Below are positions 16,208 to 24,319 of a DNA stretch of 64,000 nucleotides, one piece after another. How positions within the stretch are numbered: the stretch's first letter is position 1; each line of letters begins with the position of its first letter. Where the stretch lies: the NCBI RefSeq assembly GCF_900199455.1, contig NZ_FZQR01000022.1, forward strand, positions 21,378 through 85,377, in the 5' to 3' direction. The position numbers and the translations under genes were made by a program. Origin of the DNA: Mesorhizobium carmichaelinearum (GTDB taxonomy: Bacteria > Pseudomonadota > Alphaproteobacteria > Rhizobiales > Rhizobiaceae). The notes under the pieces are model-generated. The model was not told where the DNA came from and did no database searches. It was given only the letters and a program-made list of their open reading frames with translations.

Positions 16208-16321
16208 ATGTTCAGTGACAAGGAAACCCGATTTTTAGAAGCTGGGCTGTTCATGGCGGTGCCGCTCTCAATCCTGATCGCGGTCTTGGTGGTTAGCGTT
16301 ACGTTTGACTGGTTTGGATGA
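16208..16321 (+). CDS. 37-residue single-span membrane protein
   Basis: The ORF starts MFSDKETRFLEAGLFMAV and has one membrane segment (LFMAVPLSILIAVLVVSVTF) ending DWFG. A purine-rich GAGGCAGG lies before the ATG. Its stop overlaps the ATG of the next small ORF (ATGA). Size and coupling resemble the lysis-cassette miniproteins at 14993-15417, suggesting a second, partly decayed copy of that cassette. Evidence is limited to these features. Confidence 0.4.
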   Translation: MFSDKETRFLEAGLFMAVPLSILIAVLVVSVTFDWFG

Positions 16322-16488
16322 CAGATTGCACGCGGCGAGGAGCAACCGACGTTCGATCGGAGGTGAAGGCACTCTCAATTGCCCTTCGGACGCTCGCCGC
16401 CTTCCTGATCGGCGTGTTCTGCAAGTGGACTTCGGATATTCTGTTCGAAGTGATCGTGCGGAAGTTCAGGCCAGCTCCTGAGGAATAG
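16318..16488 (+). pseudogene. Remnant duplicate of the holin-like gene's 3' end
   Basis: The frame from ATG 16318 to TAG 16488 encodes 56 residues. The last 33 (LAAFLIGVFCKWTSD, then ILFEVIVRKFRPAPEE) match the C-terminus of the holin-like protein ending at 15417 (LAAAFLIGVCAMWISD, ILFEVIVRKFRPATED) in nearly every position; the first 20 residues are unrelated. The DNA is also similar but diverged. This looks like a truncated tandem copy left by duplication or recombination at the prophage edge. Confidence 0.6.
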
Positions 16489-16542
16489 CTCCGGGCCTTG
16501 CCCTGCGTCCGAGAATTCGCGCCCTGACGGCTCGATCGACCC

Positions 16543-16577
16543 AAAGCCCGCCTCGGCTCACGCCGGGCGGGCTTTTT
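16543..16577 (+). terminator. Rho-independent terminator at the prophage/chromosome edge
   Basis: The stem AAAGCCCGCC/GGCGGGCTTT is followed by a T run. It comes after the last phage-like ORF and before the GNAT gene, and so marks the probable end of phage transcription. Confidence 0.75.
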
Positions 16578-16664
16578 GCGTTTGTGGCTTCAGACCGGCC
16601 ACTGCTATATCCCGGTGGAGGGTTGCCGAACTCACGGCGGCGTTGATCCAGCCCGGGGTTACGG

Positions 16665-17135
16665 ATGCAGATTGAACGATATGACGGGGACCGCGAAATA
16701 TTGCTGCCGCTGTTTACCCTTGCCGACGATTCTCCCGCGCAGGTTTCCAGCTATATCGACAAGGGCGAGGTGCTGGTCGCGCGCGATGGCAACAGGATCG
16801 TTGGCCATGTGCAACTCATCGAGACAGGCGAGGGCGGGGTCTTCGAACTCAAGAGCCTGGCGGTCCGCCCGGCAAGGCAGAGCGAGGGGTTGGGGCGTGC
16901 CCTTGTTGCGGCGGCAATCACCCGCTGCCGCGAGCGCTACGGCCGGCGTCTGATCGTTTCGACCGCGGCGGCCGATATCGGCAACCTGCGATTTTACCAG
17001 AGACAGGGCTTTCGGATGTTTCGCATCGTGCAGGATGCGTTCGGGCCATCGACCGGTTATCCCGAAGGCTCGGTCGTGAATGGCATTCCGCTGCGCGACC
17101 AAGTGGTCTTCGAACGCGACCTCGGCGCGGATTGA
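16665..17135 (+). CDS. GNAT-family N-acetyltransferase
   Basis: The 156-residue protein has the full GNAT layout: an N-terminal strand-helix region, the beta-4 segment GVFELKSLAVRPARQSEGLGRALV with the acetyl-CoA pyrophosphate-binding Q-S-E-G-L-G-R-A motif (about residues 70-79), and NLRFYQRQGFRMFR near the end, the usual N-x-x-x-F-Y-x-x-x-G-F motif. It transfers an acetyl group from acetyl-CoA to an amine; the substrate is unknown. It is a single-gene unit with a terminator on each side. The first gene right of the prophage, it is probably ordinary chromosome. Confidence 0.85.
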   Translation: MQIERYDGDREILLPLFTLADDSPAQVSSYIDKGEVLVARDGNRIVGHVQLIETGEGGVFELKSLAVRPARQSEGLGRALVAAAITRCRERYGRRLIVSTAAADIGNLRFYQRQGFRMFRIVQDAFGPSTGYPEGSVVNGIPLRDQVVFERDLGAD

Positions 17136-17190
17136 GGGTGTGAATCGTCCGCCCGCGCTCCAGCTTCGGGACAGTCGCCGACCATCCACC

Positions 17191-17222
17191 AGCCCGCTCG
17201 GTTCGCCGGGCGGGCTATTTTG
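17191..17222 (+). terminator. Rho-independent terminator after the GNAT gene
   Basis: The stem AGCCCG/CGGGCT, extended by flanking pairs around CTCGGTTCGCCGGG, is followed by ATTTT. It lies about 55 bases after the GNAT stop. Confidence 0.7.
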
Positions 17223-17235
17223 CGTTTCTGAACCT

Positions 17236-17277
17236 AAAGCGCATCGCGTTTTGAACGGATTCGGGCGACGCGCTTTT
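17236..17277. repeat. Short imperfect palindromic repeat
   Basis: AAAGCGCATCGC (from 17236) and GCGACGCGCTTT (to 17277) are reverse complements with one mismatch. AAAGCGC-CGC blocks of this type recur in Mesorhizobium intergenic DNA as I recall them, so this is probably a dispersed host repeat. Confidence 0.5.
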
Positions 17278-17312
17278 CTCCCAAGCCGGGGCCACCTTTG
17301 GGCGACATGCAT

Positions 17313-17458
17313 TAAGGTGTGTTGATATTCAGGTGATGCCGGCCTGCAAACGACAGCTCTCTGCGCTTCCGGTGCTCGCGTACGAAAAGTACGCTCCGCT
17401 CCGGTTCTCGAAAGCCATCGTTCTCGGCTCGGCCTGACCTGAATCTCAACACACCTTA
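17313..17458. repeat. Palindrome-ended intergenic repeat
   Basis: The ends TAAGGTGTGTTGATATTCAGGT (17313-17334, given here by position) and its near-complement at 17437-17458 bound 146 bases. The middle holds CGTACGAAAAGTACG and CCGGTGCTCG/CGGTTCTCG segments, which I associate with dispersed rhizobial repeats. The right end supplies the TAA stop of the membrane-protein gene on the minus strand. Confidence 0.65.
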
Positions 17459-18163
17459 GGCGAGGATGTTGACGGCACGGGCCGCGACCAGCGCGATCGT
17501 CAGCAGCGAGATCATCGCCTCAGCCATCATCAAAAGCTTGGCGCGCTGGGAGAGCGGCAAGGTGTCGGTCGGCGAAAACGCCGTCGCATTGGTGAAAGCT
17601 AGGAAGAAATAGTCGACGAAGCCAGGCAGCCAGTCGCGGATCTCGCGGTCGTTCAAGGTCATTTGCGGGAACAGGAAATCGGATTGGGCGCGTTTGACGA
17701 GGCCGCAGGTCGGCGGTCCGCCGCGGTCGGTGCTCCAGAACCACAAGGCAAAGACGATGACATTGGTGACCCAGATGTTGAGCGCGTCGATCAGCAGCGT
17801 CTGGCCGCTGGAGCCGGCATGGCCCGCCAGCAAGGCGCGCACCAGGAACACCAGCGAACCGCAATTCATGATGCTGACGACGCCGGTCATCACCAGCGCC
17901 GTCCTGCGGATCATGACGCGAAACCGGCCGACCAGATACCAGTGCTCCTCCTCGACCGCCTTCAGGGTGGCGACCTGTGTCCAGGCGGTGGCGACGGACA
18001 GAGGCACGAGCAGGGTGGCCTCGAGCGCCGGCGCCAGCCAGCGGGGGCCAAACGAGAGATCGTTGATCACCAGGAGCTGCAGACAAATGATGACGAGGAC
18101 GGCCGCACGCGCCAGCCAGAAGTCGAGCGCGCGGTGGTGGATGACGGCATGCTGGTGACGCAT
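17456..18163 (-). CDS. Uncharacterised integral membrane protein
   Basis: The start is taken at 18163 (MRHQHAVIHHRALDFWLARAA). The longer in-frame extension upstream is Ser/Pro/Arg-rich and overlaps the divergent gene at 18324. The 235-residue protein has about five membrane segments, including ARAAVLVIICLQLLVI, LVMTGVVSIMNCGSLVFLV and a final AMISLLTIALVAARAVNIL. Before the last lies GFVDYFFLAFTNATAFSPTD, which has a loose pore-loop look like two-span ion channels but no selectivity motif. I recall similar uncharacterised rhizobial membrane proteins. Its stop overlaps a palindromic repeat. Confidence 0.65.
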   Translation of the reverse strand: MRHQHAVIHHRALDFWLARAAVLVIICLQLLVINDLSFGPRWLAPALEATLLVPLSVATAWTQVATLKAVEEEHWYLVGRFRVMIRRTALVMTGVVSIMNCGSLVFLVRALLAGHAGSSGQTLLIDALNIWVTNVIVFALWFWSTDRGGPPTCGLVKRAQSDFLFPQMTLNDREIRDWLPGFVDYFFLAFTNATAFSPTDTLPLSQRAKLLMMAEAMISLLTIALVAARAVNILA

Positions 18164-18323
18164 CGAATATCCGGGATGTTCAGATAGGATGAGATGTGTG
18201 GGCTTGTTCTGCCGGGGGAAGGCAACGGAGCGCCGAAATTCCTGCTCAATCTTGGTCTTGCAATGGCCTGCAAGTATACTTTTTCGTAAGCTTTGAGGTT
18301 GGGGCTGTTCGGCAAACCGGACG

Positions 18324-19910
18324 ATGTGGTTTAAGCGCCGCATGGTGGGAATAGACGACTCCATGGATGGTTGGGCGCCGGCGGGGCTGGCTGCCACCGG
18401 CCTCGACTCGTCATCGGTCTGGCCCGGCCTGCTTCGCCATCCCTGGTATTTGCTGGCGCTTCTGTGCCTGGTGCAGATCGTGTGCTGGACGGTGGTGCCG
18501 GCATTGATCGACCCCGCGCCGCCTGGCGACGTCGTGGAAGGTTTCATGTGGGGACGCGAATGGGTGCTTTTGACCTACAAGCACCCGCAGCTTCCGGGCT
18601 GGCTTCTCGAAACCAGCCATCTTCTGACCGGATCGTTCCACTGGCCGCAATATCTGCTCGCCCAGCTGACGATTTCGTCGACCTTCGTCCTGGTCTATCT
18701 GCTGGCCCGCGACATGCTCGGGCAACGCCGGGCGCTGGCTGCCGTGCTTTTGATGCCGTCGGTCTATTTCTTCGGCTGGCCGACCCCACAATTCAATCAT
18801 GACTATGCGCAGATGCCGTTCTGGGCGGCCATTTGCTGGCTGCTCTGGCGCGCCGGCCGTGGTGGCGGGCCGGGCTGGTGGCTGGCGCTCGGACTGGTGT
18901 CGGGCGTCGGGCTCTATGCCAAGTTCTCCACCGGCCTGCTGCTCGCCTTCGGCGCGCTCTGGCTGTTGTCCGACGCGCGTGCGCGCAGCCGGCTGGCGAC
19001 GCCTTGGCCATGGCTCGGCTTTGCCGTTTTTCTAGCGGTGGCTGCGCCGCTGGCCATCGCGCTCTACCGCATCGACTTCTTGCCATTGACCTATTTTGCC
19101 GACCGTGACGTGTGGGTAACCGAACACCGCGCGCGCCTCTACTATATCGGTGTCCAGCTGGCCGGGCTCTCCGGTTTTCTTCTGGTGCTGGCGATATCAG
19201 GGCTGCTGCGGCGCTCGCCTGGTCCCGAAGCTCCCGTCGAACGCGGCATTCTGGTCTATCTCGTGTGGATGGGGCTTGGGCCGGCGACCCTGATCATGGT
19301 GGCCTCGTTGTTCACCGGCACCGGCGAGTCCTGGGGGGCGCCGATGTACAATCTTGTCGGTGTCACGGTGCTCGCCTTTCTCGGCCACCGGCTCGGCGCC
19401 ATCGAGATGCGAAGGCTAGCGATCTGTGCCTTCCTCTGCATCGTCACCATGTCGGGCGCCTATGCGGCCCTCCGCTGGACGGGCTGCAATGTGCGGGGGC
19501 GCCTGGACGCCGTCTGCTGGCCGGCGCAGCCGATCTCGGACGAGGCCGAGGCGGTTTGGCATGCGGCCGCGCCCGGCCGGCTCGACATTGTCGGCGGCGA
19601 TACCCAGTTGGCCATGCTGGCGGGCCTCAATGCCTATGACAAGCCGTCGATCTTCACCGACCTCGATACCCGGTTCGCGCCCTGGATCACCAGGCAGCGC
19701 TTGCGCGACCACGGTATGCTGATGGTTTGGCCTGGGCATGGCGTGCCGCCGCAGTTGCGGACATGGCTGGGCAACCTCCCGATCAAGACCGTTCTTTTCA
19801 ATTGGTCGCGCACGGCGCCGCCTGTGGCAATCAGCTTTGCCGCCATTCCGCCTGGCACGCGGTATCTGCCGCTTGACGCCGACAGCCGGACCCGGCATCC
19901 GCGTAACTGA
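18324..19910 (+). CDS. Glycosyltransferase family 39 / ArnT-like membrane protein
   Basis: The 528-residue protein has 10-12 membrane segments in its first 390 residues and a soluble C-terminal domain. The acidic loop after the first segment (VPALIDPAPPGDVVEGFMWGREWVLLTYKHPQLPGWLLE) and PTPQFNHDYAQMPFWAAICWLLW match the PMT_2/ArnT-type fold, where acidic residues of the first periplasmic loop act in catalysis. It would use a polyprenyl-linked sugar to modify lipid A, core or another surface acceptor on the periplasmic side. The start may also be ATG 18342 or 18363. It is divergent from the membrane-protein gene and has its own promoter. Confidence 0.8.
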   Translation: MWFKRRMVGIDDSMDGWAPAGLAATGLDSSSVWPGLLRHPWYLLALLCLVQIVCWTVVPALIDPAPPGDVVEGFMWGREWVLLTYKHPQLPGWLLETSHLLTGSFHWPQYLLAQLTISSTFVLVYLLARDMLGQRRALAAVLLMPSVYFFGWPTPQFNHDYAQMPFWAAICWLLWRAGRGGGPGWWLALGLVSGVGLYAKFSTGLLLAFGALWLLSDARARSRLATPWPWLGFAVFLAVAAPLAIALYRIDFLPLTYFADRDVWVTEHRARLYYIGVQLAGLSGFLLVLAISGLLRRSPGPEAPVERGILVYLVWMGLGPATLIMVASLFTGTGESWGAPMYNLVGVTVLAFLGHRLGAIEMRRLAICAFLCIVTMSGAYAALRWTGCNVRGRLDAVCWPAQPISDEAEAVWHAAAPGRLDIVGGDTQLAMLAGLNAYDKPSIFTDLDTRFAPWITRQRLRDHGMLMVWPGHGVPPQLRTWLGNLPIKTVLFNWSRTAPPVAISFAAIPPGTRYLPLDADSRTRHPRN

Positions 19911-20086
19911 AGCGGTTCGATCCCTTAGCCGCGTCGTGATATCGTTCGCGCATGGCCGCGTTCGTCTCCATGCGACTGGACGAAGCTGGCGACAATGCCC
20001 ATTTATTGGGAAATCCAATTTTGTCTGCGCAATTCCGGGCGGGAAACCGCTGCATGAGCTGGAATTGCCTTTTGAGGAGACGTGAC

Positions 20087-20605
20087 ATGGCGACTTCGAC
20101 CGAACGCGCAGTGCTTGCCGGTGGCTGTTTCTGGGGCATGCAGGATCTGATACGGCGCTATCCCGGTGTCATCTCCACCCGTGTCGGCTATAGCGGCGGC
20201 GATGTGCCCAACGCCACCTACCGCAATCACGGCACTCATGCCGAAGCCATCGAGATCAATTTCGATCCGGCCGTGATCAGCTATCGCAGGCTGCTGGAGC
20301 GCTTTTTCCAGATCCACGATCCGACGACGCGCAACCGCCAGGGCAACGATGTCGGGATGAGCTACCGTTCGGCGATCTACTATACCAGCGACGAGCAAAA
20401 GCACGTCGCCGAAGACACCATCGCCGATGTCGATGCCTCCGGCCTGTGGCCCGGCAAGGTCGCCACCGAAGTCGCGCCGGCCGGCGCCTTCTGGGAGGCC
20501 GAGCCCGAGCATCAGGACTATCTGGAGAAATATCCGAACGGCTACACCTGCCATTTCGTCAGGCCGGGCTGGAAGCTGCCGGTCCGCGAGAAGGCCGCGT
20601 CCTGA
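20087..20605 (+). CDS. msrA: Peptide methionine-S-sulfoxide reductase MsrA
   Basis: The start at 20087 (MATSTERAVLAGGCFWG) is supported by TGAGGAGA just upstream and matches the family; an in-frame extension upstream is not MsrA-like. GCFWG puts the catalytic Cys at residue 14, and RVGYSGG, YRNHGTHAEAI, DPTTRNRQGNDVGMSYRSAIYY and EHQDYLEKYP are all family motifs. Length is 172 residues. It reduces the S-epimer of methionine sulfoxide in proteins, using thioredoxin, in the cytoplasm. It is a single gene closed by a strong terminator. Confidence 0.95.
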   Translation: MATSTERAVLAGGCFWGMQDLIRRYPGVISTRVGYSGGDVPNATYRNHGTHAEAIEINFDPAVISYRRLLERFFQIHDPTTRNRQGNDVGMSYRSAIYYTSDEQKHVAEDTIADVDASGLWPGKVATEVAPAGAFWEAEPEHQDYLEKYPNGYTCHFVRPGWKLPVREKAAS

Positions 20606-20648
20606 CGTTTGGCGAAACACATCGTTGGGAAGCGATGTCGAAACAAAG

Positions 20649-20686
20649 AGAGCCGCGGGGCGGATGCCCCGCGGCTCTCTTTTTTA
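20649..20686 (+). terminator. Rho-independent terminator after msrA
   Basis: A perfect 13-base stem (AGAGCCGCGGGGC with its complement) and four-base loop are followed by CTTTTTTAT. The remaining space up to the riboswitch at 20889 shows no gene. Confidence 0.9.
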
Positions 20687-20888
20687 TGGCGACGACTTGC
20701 TTGCGTCGGGTTTCAAGTCGCCCGGTGTGGTGGGTTGTCGCCGGATCGACGGTGTTGGGCGAAGCCGGCTTACTCGGGTCTCCAGTGATCGACCTGCCGC
20801 CACCCAGATCTGGTGCAATGCTTTTGGCGCGGTGCGTTGAAAAAACGGCTTCCCCTTCGGTTCGAATGGTGCTTTAACGCGCCCATCC

Positions 20889-20978
20889 ACAGGGGTGCTC
20901 CGTACGGTCGGGGCTGAGACGGGGGCGGCAAGCCCACAGACCCTAGAAGCTGATCTGGGTAATACCAGCGGAGCGAGG
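20889..20978 (+). promoter_or_regulatory. TPP riboswitch (THI element)
   Basis: All conserved blocks are present in order: GGGGTGCTCC, GGGGCTGAGA, GACCCTA, CTGATCTGGGTAATACCAG and GCGGAG. They correspond to the P2/P3 arm and the pyrophosphate-sensing P4/P5 arm. The element ends a few bases before ATG 20985, and the purine-rich ribosome site (GCGAGGCGGG) is part of or next to its 3' end, so thiamine pyrophosphate probably blocks translation initiation, as in other Proteobacteria. It controls the uptake operon downstream. Confidence 0.95.
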
Positions 20979-20984
20979 CGGGCG

Positions 20985-21593
20985 ATGTTTTCAGGCGCAC
21001 AGATTTCCCTATACCCCATGGCCGACGATTTCGTCGGCGTCATCCTGGGCGCGCTCGGCGCGCTCGATCCCTACCGGGACAGGCTCAGGATCGAGACCGA
21101 CGACATCTCGACCTTGCTGGTCGGGCCGCCCGAAGTGCTGTTCCCGGCGCTGCGCGACCTGTTCGTGGCGGCGGCGCGGAGCGGCAAGCATTGCGTGCTG
21201 TCGGCCGCCATTTCGCGCGGCTGCCCGGGCGAGCCGGACGATCCGATCTGCCGTTCCGACGCGTTTGGCGGACCTGTCGGGCCGCTCGGCCCGCGCAAGG
21301 AAGCCGCCATAGCCGCCGTGCGCAATGCTGCTGCCACCGGCCAGCAGGCAGCGGCACAATTCTCGCTCTATGTGATGGGCACCGGCGACCACATGGACGA
21401 GATCTATGGCTGCATCGACTTCCTGAAACAGTCCGGCGTCTACGATCGCTCCAAGAATTTCTGCACCAAACTGCGCGGCGATACGGGCGCGATCTTTTCG
21501 GCGCTGAACGAGGCTTTCTGCCGCTTCGGGCCGGGCGCCGGCCACGTAACCCTCGACGTCACGGTTTCGGCCAACAGCCCGTCGGCTGTCTAA
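20985..21593 (+). CDS. YkoF-like thiamine/HMP-binding protein
   Basis: The 202-residue protein (start at 20985, set by the riboswitch upstream) consists of two similar halves with the ferredoxin-like beta-alpha-beta pattern of the YkoF family. QISLYPMADDFVGVILGAL begins the first repeat and AAQFSLYVMGTGDHMDEIYGCIDFL the second. YkoF proteins bind thiamine or its pyrimidine moiety (HMP) and accompany thiamine-precursor importers. It is the first gene of the riboswitch operon with a permease, ATPase and NMT1-like binding protein. Its exact role in uptake is uncertain in the family: cytoplasmic carrier or regulator. Confidence 0.8.
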   Translation: MFSGAQISLYPMADDFVGVILGALGALDPYRDRLRIETDDISTLLVGPPEVLFPALRDLFVAAARSGKHCVLSAAISRGCPGEPDDPICRSDAFGGPVGPLGPRKEAAIAAVRNAAATGQQAAAQFSLYVMGTGDHMDEIYGCIDFLKQSGVYDRSKNFCTKLRGDTGAIFSALNEAFCRFGPGAGHVTLDVTVSANSPSAV

Positions 21594-21628
21594 GCCGGCC
21601 GCGCTTCGGCGCGACCCCGTCAAGGGTT

Positions 21629-22449
21629 ATGCCCGTGGTCTCATCATCAGTCGCGTCGCGCCCGCTCGTGGGTTCCCTTGCCAAGGCTGTACCCGCCGTC
21701 ATCTCGGTCGGGTTGCTGCTTGTGGCGTGGGAGATCTACGCCACCTATTCCGGCATCAAGCCGACGATTCTGCCAGCGCCGTCACGCGTCTTCGAGCAGG
21801 CGGTGCTCAATCGCGACGCGCTGATCGACACGCCATTCCCACCATCCGCGCCACGCTGATCGGCTTTGCCTGCTCGCTCGGCGCCGCCTTCGCGCTGTCG
21901 ATGCTGGTCGACATCTTCCAGCCGCTGCGGCGCGCGCTGTTTCCCGTCTTCATCGTCAGCCAGACCTTGCCGCTGGTGGCCATCGCGCCGCTGGTGGTGC
22001 TGTGGTTCGGCTTCGGGCTGGCGCCGAAGATCATGCTGGTGGCGCTGGTCACCTTCTTCCCGATGCTGGTGGCTCTGGTGCAGGGTTACGAGGCGACCGA
22101 GGCCGAGATCGGCCAGATGCTGCGCGCCATGGGGGCAGGGCGCTGGCGCGTCTTCGTGCTGGCGCGGCTGCCTTCGGCGCTGCCCTACTTCTTCGCGGGC
22201 TTGAGGATCTCCATCACCTATGCCGTGGTCGGCGCCATTTTCGCCGAATATGCCGGCGCGGCGAAGGGGCTGGGCATCTACATGCTCAACGCCAAGAACA
22301 ATTTCCGCCCCGATCTGGTTCTGGCCGCTGTCGGCGTCAGTGCCGCGCTCACGCTGATCCTGTTCGGGCTGACGGCGCTCCTGCAGCGCCTCGCCATGCC
22401 TTGGGAGCAGGCCGGCCGTCAGCCGGCAGGGAAGGGGCAGTGGCGATGA
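21629..22449 (+). pseudogene. ThiX-like ABC permease gene with a frameshift
   Basis: Translation from ATG 21629 (after AAGGG) gives MPVVSSSVASRP...AVPAVISVGLLLVAWEIYA...DALIDT, a normal BPD_transp_1 permease start, but this frame stops at 21857-21859. The rest (IPTIRATLIGFACSLGAAFALSM...YEATEAEIGQMLRAMGAGRWRV, the EAA-type loop) continues in the -1 frame to 22449. One base appears to be missing near 21832-21840 (CACGCCATTC would be CACGNCCATTC). The repaired protein would have 273 residues and about six membrane segments. Either the importer is inactive or this is a sequencing error; the sequence alone cannot decide. The 3' end overlaps the ATPase start (ATGA). Confidence 0.8.
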
Positions 22450-23213
22450 GCCGGCTCGAATTGCGGCGTGTGCGCAAAGCGTTTGGCGGGCTCGACGTGA
22501 TCGCCGATATTTCGCTCACCGTTGGCGCCGGCGAATTCGTCTCGATCCTTGGGCCGTCGGGCGCCGGCAAGTCGACGCTGTTCCAACTCCTGACGGGTGC
22601 CGAGCATAGCGAGGGCGAGATGTTCTTCGACGATGCGCCGCTCGACGACCATGGCAGGCATTTCGCCTTCATGCCGCAGCGCGACGCGCTGATGCCGTGG
22701 CGGCGCATCCTCGACAACGCGACGCTCGGGCTCGAAGTGCAAGGCGTCAGGCGCAAGGCGGCGCGGGCGCGTGTCGCGCCGCTGTTCGCCGAGTTCGGGC
22801 TTGCCGGCTTCGAGCGGCATTTTCCGGCGCAGCTTTCGGGCGGCATGCGCCAGCGCGCGGCATTGCTGCGCACGGTGGTGCAGGAGCGCGACATGCTTTT
22901 GCTCGACGAGCCGTTCGGCGCGCTCGACGCGCTGACCCGCGCGGCCATGCAGCGCTGGCTCGAACAGATGTGGCGGCACCATCGCTGGACCGCGCTGCTG
23001 ATCACGCACGACGTGCGCGAGGCCGTGTTCCTGTCCGACCGCATCTATGTGCTGTCGGCGCGCCCGGCCCGTGTGTTGCGTGAAATCAGAGTGCCGTTGC
23101 CGCGCCCGCGCGATCCGACCGGCGCCGCCGCGCAACAGGCCGGCGCGCTCGAGGCCGAGATCCTCGACATTTTGCTCAACCCGCAACCATCCAAAGGACA
23201 TGACCATGACTGA
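22446..23213 (+). CDS. thiZ: ThiZ-like ABC transporter ATPase
   Basis: The 255-residue protein has Walker A ILGPSGAGKST (about residues 35-45), Q-loop MPQRDALMPW, signature LSGGMRQRAALLR, Walker B MLLLDEPFGALDALT and H-loop LITHDVREAVFLSD. This is the nitrate/taurine/thiamine-precursor (NrtD/SsuB/ThiZ) branch, in which the SGGMRQR signature is characteristic. It powers uptake through the permease encoded just upstream, with which it overlaps by four bases. The neighbours, a TPP riboswitch and a YkoF-like protein, indicate a thiamine precursor as substrate. Confidence 0.85.
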   Translation: MSRLELRRVRKAFGGLDVIADISLTVGAGEFVSILGPSGAGKSTLFQLLTGAEHSEGEMFFDDAPLDDHGRHFAFMPQRDALMPWRRILDNATLGLEVQGVRRKAARARVAPLFAEFGLAGFERHFPAQLSGGMRQRAALLRTVVQERDMLLLDEPFGALDALTRAAMQRWLEQMWRHHRWTALLITHDVREAVFLSDRIYVLSARPARVLREIRVPLPRPRDPTGAAAQQAGALEAEILDILLNPQPSKGHDHD

Positions 23214-24222
23214 CTTGACGCGCCGACAGGCCTTGCTGCTCACCCTTGCCAGCGGATTTCCGCTGATCGCCGGATCGAAGCGCTCCTTCGCGGCAACACA
23301 AAAAGTCACCGTTGCGCTGGACTGGACGGTCAACACCAACCACATCGGGCTGTTCGTCGCCCGCGACAAGGGTTTTTACCGCGAGGCCGGCCTCGAGGTC
23401 GACATCCTGCCCTACAGCGACACCGGCGCCGGCACACTGGTCGCCAACCGCGTCGCCGATTTCGGCATTAACGGCACCATCAGCCTGTTCACCCAGAAGA
23501 CCGCCGGGGCCGATCTGAAGGCCGTCTATGCCGTGGTGCAGTCCGAAACCGGCCGGGTGGTCTTCAATGCGGCGCGCAGCGAGATCAAAAGTCCAGGGGA
23601 CCTTGACGGCCTGACCTATGGCGGTTTCGGCAGCGCCTGGGAAAACGCGCTGATCTCGACCATCATCCGCCACGATGGCGGCAAGGGCAATTTCGAAACG
23701 GTGACGCTCGGCACCTCCGCCTATGAAGCGCTGGCCAACGGCTCTGTCGACTTCACGCTCGAGGTCTCGACCTGGGAGGGCGTCGAGGCCGAACTCAAAG
23801 GCATCAAGCAGCGCAGCTTCGTCTATGCCGATTATGGCGTACCTGACGAGCACACGACGCTGATCTCGTCGAGCGAAGCGTATCTCAAGGCAAACCCGGA
23901 ATTGGCGTCGGCCTTCGTCCAGGCAACGCGGCGCGGCTATCAGTTCGCCGTCGATCGTCCCTGGGAAGCCGCCGCGCTGCTGATCGCCGCCAACAAGGAT
24001 GCCCTGACCAATCCGGCTTTGATCGAAGCATCGCTGAAAGCGCTGATCGACGGCCACTATCTGCGCGCGGAAAACGGCGCCATCGGCACGATGGATCCAG
24101 CCAAGATGGACGCGATCGGCGGCTATCTGTTCGCTGCGGGCATTTTGCGCGACGCGGACGGGAAGATTCTGGCGCAGCGCCCTGATTTCGCGAAGTATTT
24201 CAGCAATTCAACTTTGGGTTGA
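23206..24222 (+). CDS. thiY: ThiY-like NMT1/THI5-family binding protein
   Basis: The start at 23206 is preferred because AAAGGA lies seven bases upstream; ATG 23200 is too close to it. The 338-residue protein has an N-terminal RR-containing signal (LTRRQALLLTLASGFPLIAG), suggesting Tat or Sec export to the periplasm. It continues as an NMT1-type binding protein: VTVALDWTVNTNHIGLFVARDKGFYREAGLEVD, VADFGINGTISLF, and AWENALISTIIRHDGG. The family binds formyl-aminopyrimidine or HMP. It is the last gene of the riboswitch operon, overlapping the ATPase end by eight bases. Confidence 0.85.
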   Translation: MTDLTRRQALLLTLASGFPLIAGSKRSFAATQKVTVALDWTVNTNHIGLFVARDKGFYREAGLEVDILPYSDTGAGTLVANRVADFGINGTISLFTQKTAGADLKAVYAVVQSETGRVVFNAARSEIKSPGDLDGLTYGGFGSAWENALISTIIRHDGGKGNFETVTLGTSAYEALANGSVDFTLEVSTWEGVEAELKGIKQRSFVYADYGVPDEHTTLISSSEAYLKANPELASAFVQATRRGYQFAVDRPWEAAALLIAANKDALTNPALIEASLKALIDGHYLRAENGAIGTMDPAKMDAIGGYLFAAGILRDADGKILAQRPDFAKYFSNSTLG

Positions 24223-24250
24223 CGGGCCAAGCCGGCTCTTGAACCTGAAG

Positions 24251-24289
24251 GTCATGCCTGGCGCACCAAAGGGATCCGCCAGGCATGAC
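24251..24289 (+). terminator. Hairpin after the thiamine-precursor operon
   Basis: A perfect 13-base stem (GTCATGCCTGGCG with CGCCAGGCATGAC) around a 13-base loop is followed by AAACCC rather than a T run. It lies between convergent genes and probably ends transcription from the plus strand or acts as a shared hairpin. Confidence 0.55.
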
Positions 24290-24319
24290 AAACCCTTATC
24301 AACCGCGCGCAGACCCCGA

